The notes under the pieces: model-generated
Database searches by the model: none
What the model was told of the DNA's origin: nothing
The model's input: the letters and a program-made list of their open reading frames with translations, nothing else
In this document: piece after piece, positions 35,601 through 47,679 of the stretch
How positions within the stretch are numbered: the stretch's first letter is position 1
How the letters are laid out: every line of letters begins with the position of its first letter
Program-made: the position numbers and the translations under genes
Source: Rotaria socialis
Taxonomy: Eukaryota > Rotifera > Eurotatoria > Philodinida > Philodinidae
Reading direction: 5' to 3'
DNA length: 64,000 nt
Assembly (NCBI GenBank): GCA_905331475.1
Contig: CAJNYU010001329.1
Location: 19,064-83,063 of the forward strand

Positions 35601-36918
35601 TGATTTTTTCTAACATTTTCTTTTTAATATTTCCACCGCCACCTAAACGTTTCGTTGCTTGGATACGATAGTAAGCTAAAAACAAAACGACATATGAGAA
35701 TATGAAGAAAATAAGAACAGCTTTTTTTCTTTCTATCAATTAATTAATTAATATACCTCGCGATTTGGGTGCACGATTCATCATTTCAACAGAAGCCATC
35801 TCATTTAATGTATGCATATCATGATCAGGATATTGTTTACGTAATTGACGCCATATATCAATGAATTCATCACGTTGTTGTACTTCAGTTTGATCGGGTG
35901 ATATTACTTCATCTAAGCCGCCACCTGCTGAACCACTTAATTGATCCATTACGCCACCCGTCATACTGCTAATCGTTCGTTTTCTATGTGTATCATTAGT
36001 TATGTTCTGTATTGAGTTTTTACTTGATCCATCTAACATATTTTTTTGCTCGAAATTATCGATATTGATCGGTAACGAAATTGATTTATGATTATCATTT
36101 TGTGATACTTGTTTCCTTGCTGTTATACGTATACGTATAAACTGACCAACTTTTGTATCAACAAAATATGCTGATATGACAGTTAAAGGGAAAAATAAAA
36201 ATGTTAACGTGCCTTCCCATACTTCGATATAGCCAGGTGAGATTTTAGCAACAATAGCCCATAACCATATATAGGCAAATATCGACCAAGCTGTTGTAAC
36301 GAAGAACACACGTTGATGGCGAATACGACGTACTTCACCGGATGGTATTGCCACGATACAGATAGCAATAATAACAAATAAATTAAATGCAGCCGAACCA
36401 ACAATTGTGCCCGGACCAAGATCTCCGCTATGAAAATTTTTTCCTACAACTTCAATAATCGATAGAAGAATTTCTGGTGCCGATGAACCCAATGCCATTA
36501 ATGTTAAATTTGATACTGTTTCATTCCATATCGCCACGGTCGTAACCGATACAGTACCATCAGGATTTTTTTTTCGTATTTCACGTTTTTGTGATGTTAT
36601 TACTTCAATTGAAGCCATGAAACGGTCCGATATAATAGCAACACCAATAAATAAATAAATAAGTGCTAATAGATATACAATAGCACGAGCGATACGATCA
36701 CCAATTGATATTCCATGTTGTGGCCGCCATAGAGGAATAATCAAGCCATCTTGTGAACTACAATTAGTTCGAATTTTTGAGCATGTATTCAATGAACTAT
36801 TATAATATTCAATAGGCTTTGATTGATTAAGATCAATGGTATCGTGAACAACAAGTGACGCAACATTGTCCGATAGAAATAAAATAATTAGCACTGCTAA
36901 ATAACGACAAGAATGCAT
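32648..36918 (-). CDS. SLC8A: Sodium/calcium exchanger (SLC8/NCX family)
   Basis: Plasma-membrane antiporter that exports Ca2+ in exchange for Na+. Ten minus-strand exons: 35757-36918, 35292-35675, 34886-35219, 33892-34007, 33728-33828, 33571-33667, 33384-33524, 33239-33324, 33110-33182, 32648-33024, joining to 956 residues (NCX1 is about 970). It has an N-terminal signal peptide, then helices with the alpha-1 repeat including GSSAPE at 144-149. A long cytosolic loop holds two Calx-beta domains, and C-terminal helices carry the alpha-2 repeat GTSLPD at 827-832 and GSNAVNVFLGIG. CBD1 (about 436-560) keeps acidic Ca2+ ligands (EDGTA, IIDDEIFEE, IDDDHSG). In CBD2 the equivalent DDEEYE site reads DRDQYQ, so Ca2+ binding there is probably weakened. 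The XIP region is short. The first true ATG is at 36918; a leader acceptor CTTTAG precedes it by about 40 bases. Confidence 0.96.
33829..33891 (-). other. NCX intron 4 with copy of the next exon start
   Basis: A 63-base intron between the codons for DES and TMTEQEKS. Read on the minus strand, its first bases GTATGACAGAGCAAGAATGA closely match the start of the downstream exon, CGATGACAGAACAAGAGAAA. If retained, translation gives SMTEQE and then a stop. Confidence 0.75.
34008..34885 (-). other. NCX intron 3 (878 bp)
   Basis: Splits the second Calx-beta domain. Donor GTAAGT, acceptor TTTTTCTAG. No coding frame or additional Calx-beta exon seen inside. Confidence 0.75.
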
Positions 36919-36959
36919 CACGAATGAACCAGAATACGATGACAAACAGGCTTACATCC

Positions 36960-37253
36960 TAAAGAAACAACCATAACAATAATAATAATGATGATGATGA
37001 TGATGTCGACGACGTCGATGAAGATGAAGATGAAGATGAAGATGATGATGACGAAGAAGGAGTTAAGGAATACAACCCAAAATCAAGTTCTGTTTTTTTC
37101 TTCTACTTTTCTTTTTTCCACTTCTATAATATCAAAAGAGGAAATTTATTTTCATCCGGAACAACGGCACCCCAACGCATCGCCAATAAAGTTAAAAAAA
37201 AAGAAGAAAAAGAAAAGAAAATCTAAGAAGAGAAATAAGAAAAGAAAATTTTC
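36960..37253. other. NCX upstream region with GAT/GAA-rich low complexity
   Basis: ATG/GAT and GAAGAT runs at about 36989-37060 and a purine-rich tract at 37192-37250 upstream of the NCX leader acceptor. The plus-strand frame across it is a translation of simple repeats. Confidence 0.6.
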
Positions 37254-37403
37254 ATGATGACAACTACGGTGGAAATGACGAGGATAGATTTAGAACTCAA
37301 TAGGCGAACATCATCAGCATTAAGCCTTTACTCTCGCTCAATTAGTTCAATTATAGACACATATGATACACATAACACATTGCCGAATACGCCTACAAGT
37401 TAG
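37254..37403 (+). CDS. Possible first exon or small ORF, unrecognised
   Basis: A 49-codon frame beginning with two ATGs and reading MTTTVEMTRIDLELNRRTSS, then a Ser/Thr/Asp-rich end. Its residue use is far less AT-driven than surrounding frames. Near the stop, the bases ACAA-GTTAGT could be a splice donor (after 37398), so it may be the first exon of an unfound gene running right. I found no convincing partner exon. Confidence 0.2.
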   Translation: MMTTTVEMTRIDLELNRRTSSALSLYSRSISSIIDTYDTHNTLPNTPTS

Positions 37404-38334
37404 TTACCTCTCCTTATTTCGTGATTTCTATTTTCATTTTCTTTTTGTTGTGCATCTCATACTATCTGTCTATCTATCTATCTATCTCTCATTGGTGTTC
37501 ATCTAGGGACTATCTCAATGCCAACTATTTCTCCTTTTTACACCCGTCATTTCGAGCACATATTATCATAGAGCTGAGTGCATGCGCTCCAATAGACACT
37601 CAACCAAAAAAAATATATATCTATGCACACATTAAAAAACCGAGCAGACGAAACAGCTTTTCCTATTCGAATATAAATATAATGCGCAGAGAGTGAACAC
37701 AAATATATAGAAATAATTATCGACAAAAACATAAAGCTGATCCCATGTTGCTTATTATTGTCCAAGAAATGCTTTGCACACAAAAAGAGGGAACAAAACC
37801 AGAGATGTTCTTGTTATAGTAGCACTAGTAATAGTAGAAATGGCTATAATTATCTATCATCTAGGGGGTTTTACTATACTCAATTGTATGACGACGATAG
37901 CAACAATCGAAAACAACATCGTTAATGACGTTGAAAAAAGGCATATAGTGAAGAAAACCTGCCTATTTTTCATCGTTTATGCATGTTAGGAAGAAACCGA
38001 AGGTATTATATAGTCGTATTTTCTATTTTTTTTTGGTGCTACTGCTGTTGTCGCATATGTCGCGGAATAATATCACTCAGTAGTAAGCAGAAAACTTTTT
38101 TTTGTTGTCCTAGTTCGATTGTAGCGTCCTAGATTTTTTTAACTTACATGCTTATTACGATAATGCGTACCCAGTACGATCTGTAAACATTATCCTAACG
38201 TCAACGGTGACCGAAATGCATAGTAATAGTAGTATAGGAAACGATCTTAGCCATAGATATCGACAATGATGATAGGAAGAGAACGTTATATCAAAGAAAA
38301 GAAACGAAGAGACTGTGGTCGCCATTTCTGATGT

Positions 38335-38358
38335 GAGAGAGAGAGAGAGAGAGAGAGA
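38335..38358. repeat. (GA)n microsatellite
   Basis: About 12 GA dinucleotides, continuing into a purine-rich tract. Confidence 0.9.
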
Positions 38359-39330
38359 AAGGGAAAGGGAGAAAGAGAAGAAAAAGAGAATCCGAAACAA
38401 AAAAAAAATTGTCGGTTTCAATCAATATTTGCTGCTTATACGGGCATGCTGTGCATCTTTTGGCTACTATTGTTGATGGTAATTTTCAAAATAATACCAT
38501 ACAACGTGAAAACTTTTTCTTCTTCTTCTCCTTCTATTCTTCATTATTGAGTGACAATAGATGTAGGTCGTCATTGTACGAACGACGGGACAATCTCCTT
38601 CTATACATTTATCTATATATCCTTCTATATATCTTTATATATCCATATATATATATATGTATGTATATGTGTATGTGTGTGTGTGTGTAAAAGCAATGAA
38701 GGATGTCAAGGACATGCGCGCCTTTCAACAATAGATGGATAGATTGCAATTTGACTCGACATGATGAAGAAGAGAATAACGACAAGATATAGATCAATTA
38801 ACGTGTCCGTAACCCAATAATTGTTAGGCATTGTTAACTAGCTATTTATTTCTAGTCAAAGTCTGTTGTTAGTAATAATAATAATCATCATCATCATCAT
38901 AATGAATAAAAATAAAATAATAATAATAATAAGACGCGGAGAAAACAAGTGACGCTCGATAATATACAGATTCAAATAGTTACTATAAATATTGACCATT
39001 CATCTATCATGTATGATAACGACATTCTCTTACTGATTCTTCTCATAAAAAAATGTCTACTCGCTCCATTAATTGTTTACCATGTATATGTAGGAAAAAT
39101 AGAAAAATCAAATCTAGCCATTACGAATCTTGTACGCTTATACACGCAAACGAACATTTCTTGTTGTTTCTAGAAGTATTATTGTCATTTATTGGTGGTT
39201 CTTTTTCTTAATCTATATCTTCCCCATTCTCCTGCTTCTTCCTCTTCTTCTTTATGCTCGCTTTCTATCCAAGACTGAAAAAGCAATAAGCAATAACATT
39301 AGTGAGATCTCATCTTATGTCCTATTGGAA

Positions 39331-39353
39331 TCGATCGATCGATCGATCGATCG
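39331..39353. repeat. (TCGA)n microsatellite
   Basis: Nearly six tandem TCGA units. Each is self-complementary, so the run can fold on itself. Confidence 0.9.
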
Positions 39354-42149
39354 CAATGCTCGACTAATTCACTGCGATAGAAAACGACATTTGATAATCA
39401 ACAAACACATGCGTATATAAATATATATCCATACATAAACAATCGAAATTTGTAGTAAATCGATGATGTAATAATAAAAGAAATCGTTTATGATGATAGG
39501 TACAATCTGTCTAGGTAATGTTTTTTGTTGATAGTTGATGACATGCGAGAAATAATTTTTTTTGTAAAAAAGTCTTTCATTACATTCTATATAATTCTGT
39601 TTATTAAAAGCATCATCTCATATTTGTTATTTCTTGTTTGTCTCGGTCGCTGTTTCTGTCTCTCGTCCTCGAGAGAGATGTAATAGCGTTAATTTCGTTG
39701 TTATTATAAATTAAATTCGTTTATATTATCAGTGGACATCATGTCCATGATTAAAATGTAAATTTTCAGAAGCACAAGTACATGAGACATCTATTTACGT
39801 GTTTTTCACATAAAAAGCTTTTTGTCATTTCTTTCTGTCAACATATTTAGAAAAGTACTCTATTAATGTTATTTTCTATTGTTCAAGAATTATGAAAATA
39901 TTCCAAGAGAAGAGCATCTCATTATTGACGGCAGTTGAATATGACGCTCGTTCAATGCCAAAGTTAGTATTACATAAAGACTGGCATAGAATATCTCAGT
40001 TGGCATCAGCAGTTGCTGATGATTATATAGAATATAACTTCAAGTTGTTCTTATTCGTAATTTTACTTCGCTAATAGAATAGTTGAAAATAAATAACAAT
40101 AATGAATCAGTTTAATAGTTTTTTCATTTATTTCCAAAACGTTTGACCTTATTTTTTTTCAATCATGCAATTCTATTGTCAACAAGACAATATCACTTGT
40201 GACCTTCATGTCCTTCTCTTCTTTTCGCTAAACAACAATAACAGATTTCAGATGACATATATTCATGCACAAAAACATTCTCGACAACCAAATGTAATTA
40301 ATTATTAACCATTAATCATTAGACCATATGCAACATCTGAAAGAAGACATCAATATTTTCTATTGTTTTTCCCTGTGTGATTTTCAAATCATTATTCATG
40401 AAGCGAAAGAATATACGAGACATCTAATATAGTCCTTAACTATCAATACTCGAGAAGAAAATAACAGTAACCGCAGAAAAAAAACAATAAATATATTTCA
40501 TATAAAATCCATTGTTGTTGTTAACTAAAGCAGAATATAAAGGTCATAAGTGATGTTTTCCTGGTGATGATGATCGTACATAATTAAAAAAAAAGGTCGA
40601 AAGTTTCAGAAAAGAAATGCCAAATTCTATTAAACTGATTTGACATTGTTTACAGAGAAATGCTTTCTGATTAAAAGGTTTTCGAGAGCGACAAAACATC
40701 TTCATCGTCTTTTTGTATTTTAGAAAATCAAAATAAATAAATAATGTATTAATGATAATATCGTGGAGGAGATCATATATCTTGTTTATTCTGATGGAAC
40801 CTTAGACCATATTCTATTTTACCAAGGACTAACATTGCATGACATAAAATCCGGCAAACTATTAATTAAATATATGTGTATATACATCTCAAAATAGTTA
40901 TATTACTTTATTGAAGATGATAGTCGATATCAAGAGATCACTTAAGGATAAACGATGAGAGTGCTGGTTTTGTATAATATACTAAAGGCGATAACAAATA
41001 AATAAATATTAACTACCAAACAAACGAAAAAGAAGAAGAACCCTGCAGATGTAAATCAATCGTGAGTTTTGTTTGAAAAATATTTCAACTCAACATAGGA
41101 ATAAAAATCACATCGTCAAAACGATACATGCGAAGACTTGATTATCAAAATATTTGCCTATTTTATTTCTAAGCTCGGATTATTATGAGCTTACAAATGA
41201 ATGGAAATCTATACCGACAATAATAGTCATTTGAAGAAAAAACGTAGAAAAAGCATTGAATTTCTGAAGTAGCTTGCTGAAGTGACAGGAAAAAAATTCA
41301 GCCTCATATTTAAAAGATGTAAATAACAAACGGGAATCTTTAAATAAAAAGAACTATCAAATATATATATATAGCGAGATATATTACAGTTAATAATTAA
41401 AATGAGTTGTTGACTAAGCATGAAAGCCTTTTTCGTTTTTTTTCTCAATAGTAAATATTTGAGTTTAATTATAGCCAATATCAGATGCAATAGAAGTTAG
41501 TATATCGACTCAATGATAAACCTGGCCGCCGATTGAGGATATTTCCAGCAAAACTCCTCCTAACCCTACTGATGATAGGGTCATTGGAAATTCTTTTCGC
41601 ACAATTCATAGTACAATGATAATAACATCTGTTGTGTATAATATATTTTTTTCTTCAACTAGAAGACAACTTCTGGATAATTCGATCGATTAGTTTTTTT
41701 TTTGTTGAGAAAGCAAATTCTTCTATAAAGTTTGCATTCTCTAGCGTGTTCTTTGATTATGAAAAAGACATATAAACATAAACAGAATTCTTGGATACTC
41801 AACTTATTGATGTAAAACATTCTAAAAACTATTAGGAGAAAAAACAAATACATGATTATGTATTTGTTTAAGAGGATTTGATGTTTTCTAACCTTTAATT
41901 ATTATCTTATCCTTGTTATTTTTGCTTACTTGATCAAGGTCGATATCCACATCATGTAAGCATTTATCTTGTGTTTTCAACGATATACCACAAATAGAAG
42001 CAACACAAAATAGGTATTTCATTTGTCAGCAACATTAGATTTGTTATTTTCTTTAGCATACAATTCGTTTTTCGTTTATTAAGTGTTCTACTATTTTCCT
42101 TCAACTTGACCTGTGCCACTAGTCGCTCCCTAAGGCCATTCGGCGAGTC

Positions 42150-42272
42150 TTAATATTCAAAGTAATATGTAGTTTCTTCTGTATCGACTATAACGCCCAC
42201 GGGCAACGATAATTCATCAACAATATTTCGAGAGTCTCCTCTCTCGGGCACCGCCTTTCCTACTTGACATTT
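42150..42272 (-). pseudogene. Coding-like fragment, possible terminal exon or gene relic
   Basis: On the minus strand the bases just above 42150 read VGKAVPERGDSRNIVDELSL and then PVGVIVDTEETTYYFEY before TAA. The stretch is much less AT-rich than its surroundings and uses varied codons, as real exons here do. Upstream the same frame soon hits a stop, and only a weak acceptor (TGTCAAG) precedes it. I do not recognise the family. It could be the last exon of an unfound minus-strand gene or a relic. Confidence 0.3.
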
Positions 42273-44514
42273 TTTTTTGTATATTATTTCGATAATGCAT
42301 AGACGCAGAACAAAAATTCCAATAACAGGAAACCTTGAATCAGGTTACCCACACAGCCAATTTTGAAAAAAAGGAAATAATAAATTCTATCATTTATCAT
42401 TCTACTCAACAATTCATAAGCTTTTGCATTCAACTAAAATGAATCCATTAAGAGCCATTACAAAAAGTCAATAGATTTCGATCAAATAATGGTTCAATGA
42501 ACAATAACATATTGAAACATTGATGGGACCTTATTTAACAGGACATGGAAGAAATAAATTCTATTATTATGGAATAATATATTTTTTTTTTATGAATAAT
42601 AGTAGTAGTCCATGATTATTTCTCATTATTCCGCCACATGGGTAGTTATTTGAGGTTTCTATCAATCATACATGAAAGGCTCGAATCACAGACTTCATAG
42701 ATAGGAATAGCAGACTAATGCTAGACTCGAGCGATTATGGTAAAATATCTTCATAGTTACATTGAGTATATATCTGCTTCGAAAGTCCAATTAATTTCGC
42801 TGCGTATATCACTCAACGCTATCTGCCAATGAATATTTTATAAAAAAAAATTGAATTCTTTCATTAACTGATAGTCTACGTACAGAATATTATCGGAATT
42901 TGGATCTACAAAAAATGTATGCTTGACTATCCGATTTGATTATGGAGCAATACTTTAATGATCAGCAGATGCCTAAATAAGGTTTCATGGAAGCATTTTT
43001 TTGTTTTTATCATGTATGTTTGTGTTGGAAGAAATCTTATTAGGAAGATAAACAAACTTATGTTTCAAACCAGTATTACTAAATTCTACTTATAAGAATA
43101 CAAGTACTAATAATTTTATTATAGCACACAAAGAAATATTTCATCAATAATTGCGTAAAAATCTTCACTTATCGAACGGATCTGTTGGAAAGAAGTGAAT
43201 ATATACTACGATCTGTCAAATTTTATTTTCATCCACTCTACATGACATGTCAAATGTACACTGAATGATTGAGAAAAAAAATGATTTATAATGTAATAAC
43301 AAATTTTTGTTTTTCAGTAGACAAGCAGCTTAAAAAATTATATAATCAGATGAAGCACTATGCTATCTAGTAATTTCTGTTTGCTTTTTTTGTGTACTCA
43401 AAAAGTGAGTACATTAGATTCGGTCAGTGTGTTCGGCCATTAACACGATAACTCTTGAGCGCCTCGTCCAATTGTCTTGAAATTTTGTACACAGAATGAT
43501 CTCATCAATATCTCAGTCGAGTTCGAAAAAGAGAAGGATCCGTCAAGAAATGACTGAGTTATCGAAAAAATTGTCATTAATGACTAGACCATCCCTGAGG
43601 AGCGGGGGAGGGGGGGGGTACAAGGCTTTTTAAAAAAACATTTTCTCATAATTTTTAACAACAAATATAAATAGACTTAGTTTTTGCAGTACACATAACA
43701 ATCGGGTGTGAATACGATGTTTCCTCATTTATTTATATATATATAGAGATACTACAATTATATCTCTAATTGTATGTAATCACTTCGCTTTAGTGGGAAC
43801 ATTTTTTTTGTCTCGTTCGCATATAAAAGCCATAAAAATTCTATTGAGACTGATTATAGAAATGGAAACAATAGGCGAAATTCTGGATCTACTGATATTT
43901 ATAGTTCTAGTCGGATGTTGAAAATTGCGTCACTTGCGAACCGATAAAAACAAGCTTGATCCAATAAGAGAAATGAATTGTCAATTAATTACGATTTAAA
44001 CAAACGCTACTCAAGGGCACATATAATTTTGTAGCTTGACAAAATAATAACTGATAATACCAACAACAAAAAGAAAACAAGGTCAGAAATTATATATTCA
44101 CGTATTTTCTAATTGAACCTTTGTAACTCCAATCGATGGTGTTGATGAAATAAATTTTGACAAAACTTTCTCGTTGCATTAATGATAAAATTTACAGTTC
44201 ATTTTAGATACTTATTTATTTAAATAATTAATACAACATACAAAAAAACTATTAACATACGCATTTTTCATCGCCAATAATTCATTTCGACAGATTTCGT
44301 ATTTAGCATTGCTCGTCATGATCACTTGATATTGGCAATAATAGAAACAAGGAATAAAAAAAAATTGCTTGATAATCAAATCTTCTTTTTCCTATCGATC
44401 GAAAATGTTATCATCAAGAAAGTCTGTCAATACATGAATGACACAAATATTTAATAAATCTAAAAATCGACCTTTACTATATTCTCCAGCAAATCAAAAC
44501 AAGAAAGATTATTA
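42273..44514. other. Intergenic stretch with a GC-richer unclassified block
   Basis: Mostly AT-rich. The block 43395-43618 (from GTGAGTACATTAG to a G-run) is clearly less AT-rich and ends in a poly-G tract at 43603-43618. It does not translate into a recognisable protein and may be a dispersed repeat copy. Confidence 0.45.
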
Positions 44515-45616
44515 TCATTCAAAATTGTAGCCTTCAGAGAAACTTATTCGCATGCCACTTGTCACTTTCAATATGCCATATAATGTTTCAATCATAACAA
44601 GGACTGGTGTATGTGGCGTCATCTATAATACGAATTTTCGAAAGCAATGCATGTAACTAATTGCGATGCTGTTAAAATGAGCTCTTACTATTTTTTTACT
44701 TTTATCAGAAACGTAGTCAGAATATGAAAAGAAATTGAGCAAATCTTATTTCAACAGAAAAGAAAAGGTTAACTTATAAATAAAAATCAATTTGTTGATT
44801 CCATGTTTTGATTTCCTTCGTCGTAGAATTTAGAAGTTAGAAATATTTACCCAGAAAATATCACCATCCGGATGTTTCTGTCGGCCGGTTTTCGTCTATA
44901 AAAAATCAAAACGGGGTATAGATGAATAGAAAAAGGGCTCACACTATTATGTATAATAATCTTTTTGTGTCGACCATAAAATGAATGATGATTTGAGGGC
45001 ACACTGCCTTATGCGTTTTATTTTACACTACAACATATCTGATAAAGTAAACGAAAAAAACAAACAAAAGAGAAGCCAAAACGAGATCATTCACCGAGTA
45101 GAACAAATGTATGTCTTGTTTGATATCGAATACACTTACACGACGGCTACCATTGGCATCGATTGCCGAACCGATGAAGAGAGTTCGATGTATTCACTAA
45201 ATTTTATTCATATAATTTCATTTAGTTTATTTCTCTCTTCAATACCTGTTTGCTATTTTGGTTGAATTCAATTCGCGAAGAAACTGAAGAATATCATTAT
45301 CTATAGAATTTTTACTTTTCTTAGTTTTGGATGATAGATCATGATTGTGTGAAGATATTTTTCGTTTGTTTGTATCCACTATTGATAATGGTAATGTTTT
45401 CGGTTTTTCATTTGAACATTCCGAATCTAATAATTGACAAACATGTAAATAGGTTCGCTTCAGTAGTAATTGTGTATGTAATGTTTGTGAACGTTGTCGA
45501 CGAAGCTCTTTTTGTTTTGTAATTGTTAAATCAAGAATAGTACGAGCTTCGGAATAGTCAATATCTGAGACAATAGCATCTGATTTAAAAGATAAATGTT
45601 CATTTTGTTGTGGCAT
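44515..45616 (-). CDS. Unrecognised multi-exon gene
   Basis: Four minus-strand exons are supported: 45246-45616 (starts MPQQNEHLSFKSDAIVSDID), about 45140-45196, 44851-44895 and 44515-44622. The first encodes a charged 123-residue region with an EARTILDLTITKQKELRRQR helix that loosely recalls a SERTA motif, and a basic KRK/KTKKSKN stretch suggesting a nuclear protein. Exons 3 and 4 share a frame reading TKTGRQKHPDGDIFW, MTPHTPVLVMIETLYGIL and ending SFSEGYNFE, clearly coding-like. Exon 2 is the problem. Its strong donor (GTAAGT at 45139) leads to an early stop in exon 4. An inner GTAGCC donor after 45151 keeps the long frame (SVRQSMPM joined to TKTGRQK). I prefer the latter. I cannot name the function. 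Confidence 0.5.
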
Positions 45617-46527
45617 TATGAATTAAGAATACTTATTTAAAACTTTTCAGTTAACTTACGACGGACGAATATCTATGAATAATGATAGATAGATTGTGAA
45701 ATACGTTGAAGTAAGTACAATGAAGAGGTAAATAACAATGACGCACTAGGAAAAAAATGTTGACTCATATAATCGGCATCAAAATAGAGGATCGGGGAAT
45801 AAAGATGGCGATGTAGATTTTTGAGTTTATCACTGGTTTCTACCGCCATCTACGCTGGGTGGACGAAACCTTCAAGCATTTCAGTAAGTGTTTATTTCGC
45901 TCAACGATTTATTTTGGGTGGATGTGTCGAAAAAGTTGTTGGATCGTAGAACTCTGCAGCTCAATAAGTATATACTATGATATTATCAAGGGTGAAATAA
46001 AAGCAACTAGACGACATGTGTATCAGTCGCATCATGTAAACGAGCAATATTCGAAGTGAAAGCTCATCTTAAGAATCCAATGCGTTGGCCGATATGGAGA
46101 TCTGGTCACCAGCTATTTCGACCGTATTACCTGTGCCATCATTATGTTGTCTATTCATCGATCTATGGATCAATGGATTAAAACACTTCCTATTTTTCCT
46201 TATCTCATAGTATTTTTTTTTTCTATACCAATCAACAGCGTCCCATAGCAATTATTATTTCTCTGAGAATCATTTCTTATAGTAGGCAAATTCTAGATGG
46301 CTATCATAAATTCACTGACAATTTTGACAGACAAATGTCGTGCTAATAATTCCCTACCGGCTACCTTCTGTCTGCTGCTGTTGGTTCGTATGTGGACCAA
46401 TCAAACTTAGCAACATCAGCACCAGCTACATTGCAACACAATGTTGACTAACTAAAAAACGCATAAGAAACAATTTTAGTATAAGTAAATTAGTGGACAG
46501 TCATCCCTACCTAACTCCCGCACCAAA
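45617..46527. other. Region between divergent genes
   Basis: About 0.9 kb between the start of the unrecognised minus-strand gene and the DNAJB9 start; both promoters must lie here. A CCAAT box is seen at about 46397-46401. A minus-strand 60-codon frame at 46069-46251 ends in a plausible-looking segment but has no ATG. Confidence 0.5.
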
Positions 46528-47296
46528 ATGAACATTCACTTATGGCTACAATTCATTGTGTTAGCTCTCTGTATCGTAGTAGCCGTAGCAACAGATTATT
46601 ATGAAGTCTTAGGTGTTAAACGAGATGCTAGTGAAAAGGAAATTAAACGTAAATTTCGCCAACTAGGTAAAGTGTTGAACTCGATTTTACGAAAATAAAA
46701 ATTTCTAATTATTATTATTTTCTTTAGCATTAAAATTTCATCCAGATAAAAATAAAGATCCGAAAGCGGAAGAAAAATTTCGTAATATAGCCGAAGCATA
46801 CGATGTATTGAGTAATGCTGATAAACGTCGTGAATACGACATGCAAGGACATCAATCATTTAAATCTTCATCAAATCAAGGTGGCTTTTCTGGTTTTCAT
46901 TTTGATATGAATGATTTTTTTAAACAATTCGATGAAGCTTCTGCTCAATTTCATCATACTAAACATCAAGCACATCATGAAGCACACTATAAATCCCATC
47001 AGCAATCCCATAAACAGGCTCATGAACAAGCGCATAAAAAAGCGCATGAAAAGTTTTTCAACTTTGATTTTGGTTCACTTTTCGATGATGACGATGACCT
47101 GGGAACGGATGTAAATAATGCTGGTACCAATAATTTCGGATTTGGTGATATGCTTGGAGAATTCGGTAGTGCTTTTGGTGGCGATAATGTTCATGTGCAT
47201 ACAACAGGTTTTACTCAACACACTACTCATCAACATTGCCAAACTGTAACTCGACGAGAAGGAAATCGAGTATCGACGATCACCGAGTGTAATTAG
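46528..47296 (+). CDS. DNAJB9: ER-resident J-domain co-chaperone ERdj4/DNAJB9
   Basis: Stimulates BiP/HSPA5 ATPase in the ER lumen and helps clear misfolded proteins. Two exons, 46528-46666 and 46728-47296, give 235 residues (human 223). Residues 1-22 form a hydrophobic signal peptide. The J domain at 23-88 begins [18 protein letters not shown] and contains the catalytic HPD at 51-53. A Phe/Gly-rich middle follows, with acidic FDDDDD. The C-terminal [18 protein letters not shown] matches the ERdj4-specific end CRTVTQRRGN..TTYTDC, which separates it from other DNAJB proteins. The oddity is residues 122-153, where histidines fall at every fourth position (129, 133, 137, 141, 145, 149, 153), absent from vertebrate ERdj4. 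Certainty is high. Confidence 0.95.
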
Positions 47297-47679
47297 AGTT
47301 GTCTTTCATTTGCTTTTTTTCACATTGTATAATGTTACGTTATTTATTTTCTTGTTGGAAATCATTAAAATAATAATCTCACATCAACATAATATTATAT
47401 TTTCTTTTTCTGAAAGTTGTTTGTATTAGTCTTTAATAAATATTTCATTTCATAATAATTCAAAATTTTTGAGTAAAGGCCCGAATAGTTACCTGTTCGT
47501 GAATGAAACATAAGTCGAGTTTATGATCATTTTGAAATTATGAAATGCCAGCTATATTTTATATCGAATCGTAATTCATAGAAATGACAAACGAAAAAAG
47601 GAGAATGATAACCTGTCCGAATTGACAAAAAAACTATTTCTAGAATTCTCTGATAAAAAAAGAGCCCGAAGTCAATATC
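47297..47679. other. Region between convergent 3' ends
   Basis: Contains the likely DNAJB9 polyadenylation signal AATAAA at 47435-47440. Otherwise AT-rich without a gene. Confidence 0.55.

Larger units (their letters stand above)
37404..42149. other. Long non-coding stretch with microsatellites
   Basis: Holds TATC repeats (37464-37488), a GA run (38335-38358), TA/GT runs (38605-38690), an AATAAT run near 38870-38930 and a TCGA run (39331-39353). Some frames look less random (39892-40074 plus strand, 41484-41611 minus strand) but cannot be tied to a gene. Confidence 0.5.

Noticed and set aside
36988-37257. Plus-strand frame rich in Met and Lys
   Set aside because: It is a direct translation of ATG/GAT and AAG simple repeats upstream of NCX.
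38155-38797. Overlapping frames across GA, TA and GT microsatellites
   Set aside because: Translations of simple repeats.
39892-40074. 60-codon plus-strand frame with varied residues
   Set aside because: Looks mildly coding-like, but there is no homologue I know and no matching splice partner.
46069-46251. 60-codon minus-strand frame ending in ISISANALDS
   Set aside because: No ATG, contains a lysine run from an A-tract, and lies in a shared promoter region; possible relic only.
46397-46420. CCAAT followed nine bases later by CAACA upstream of DNAJB9, considered as an ER stress element
   Set aside because: The second half does not match CCACG, so the unfolded-protein-response element is not supported.
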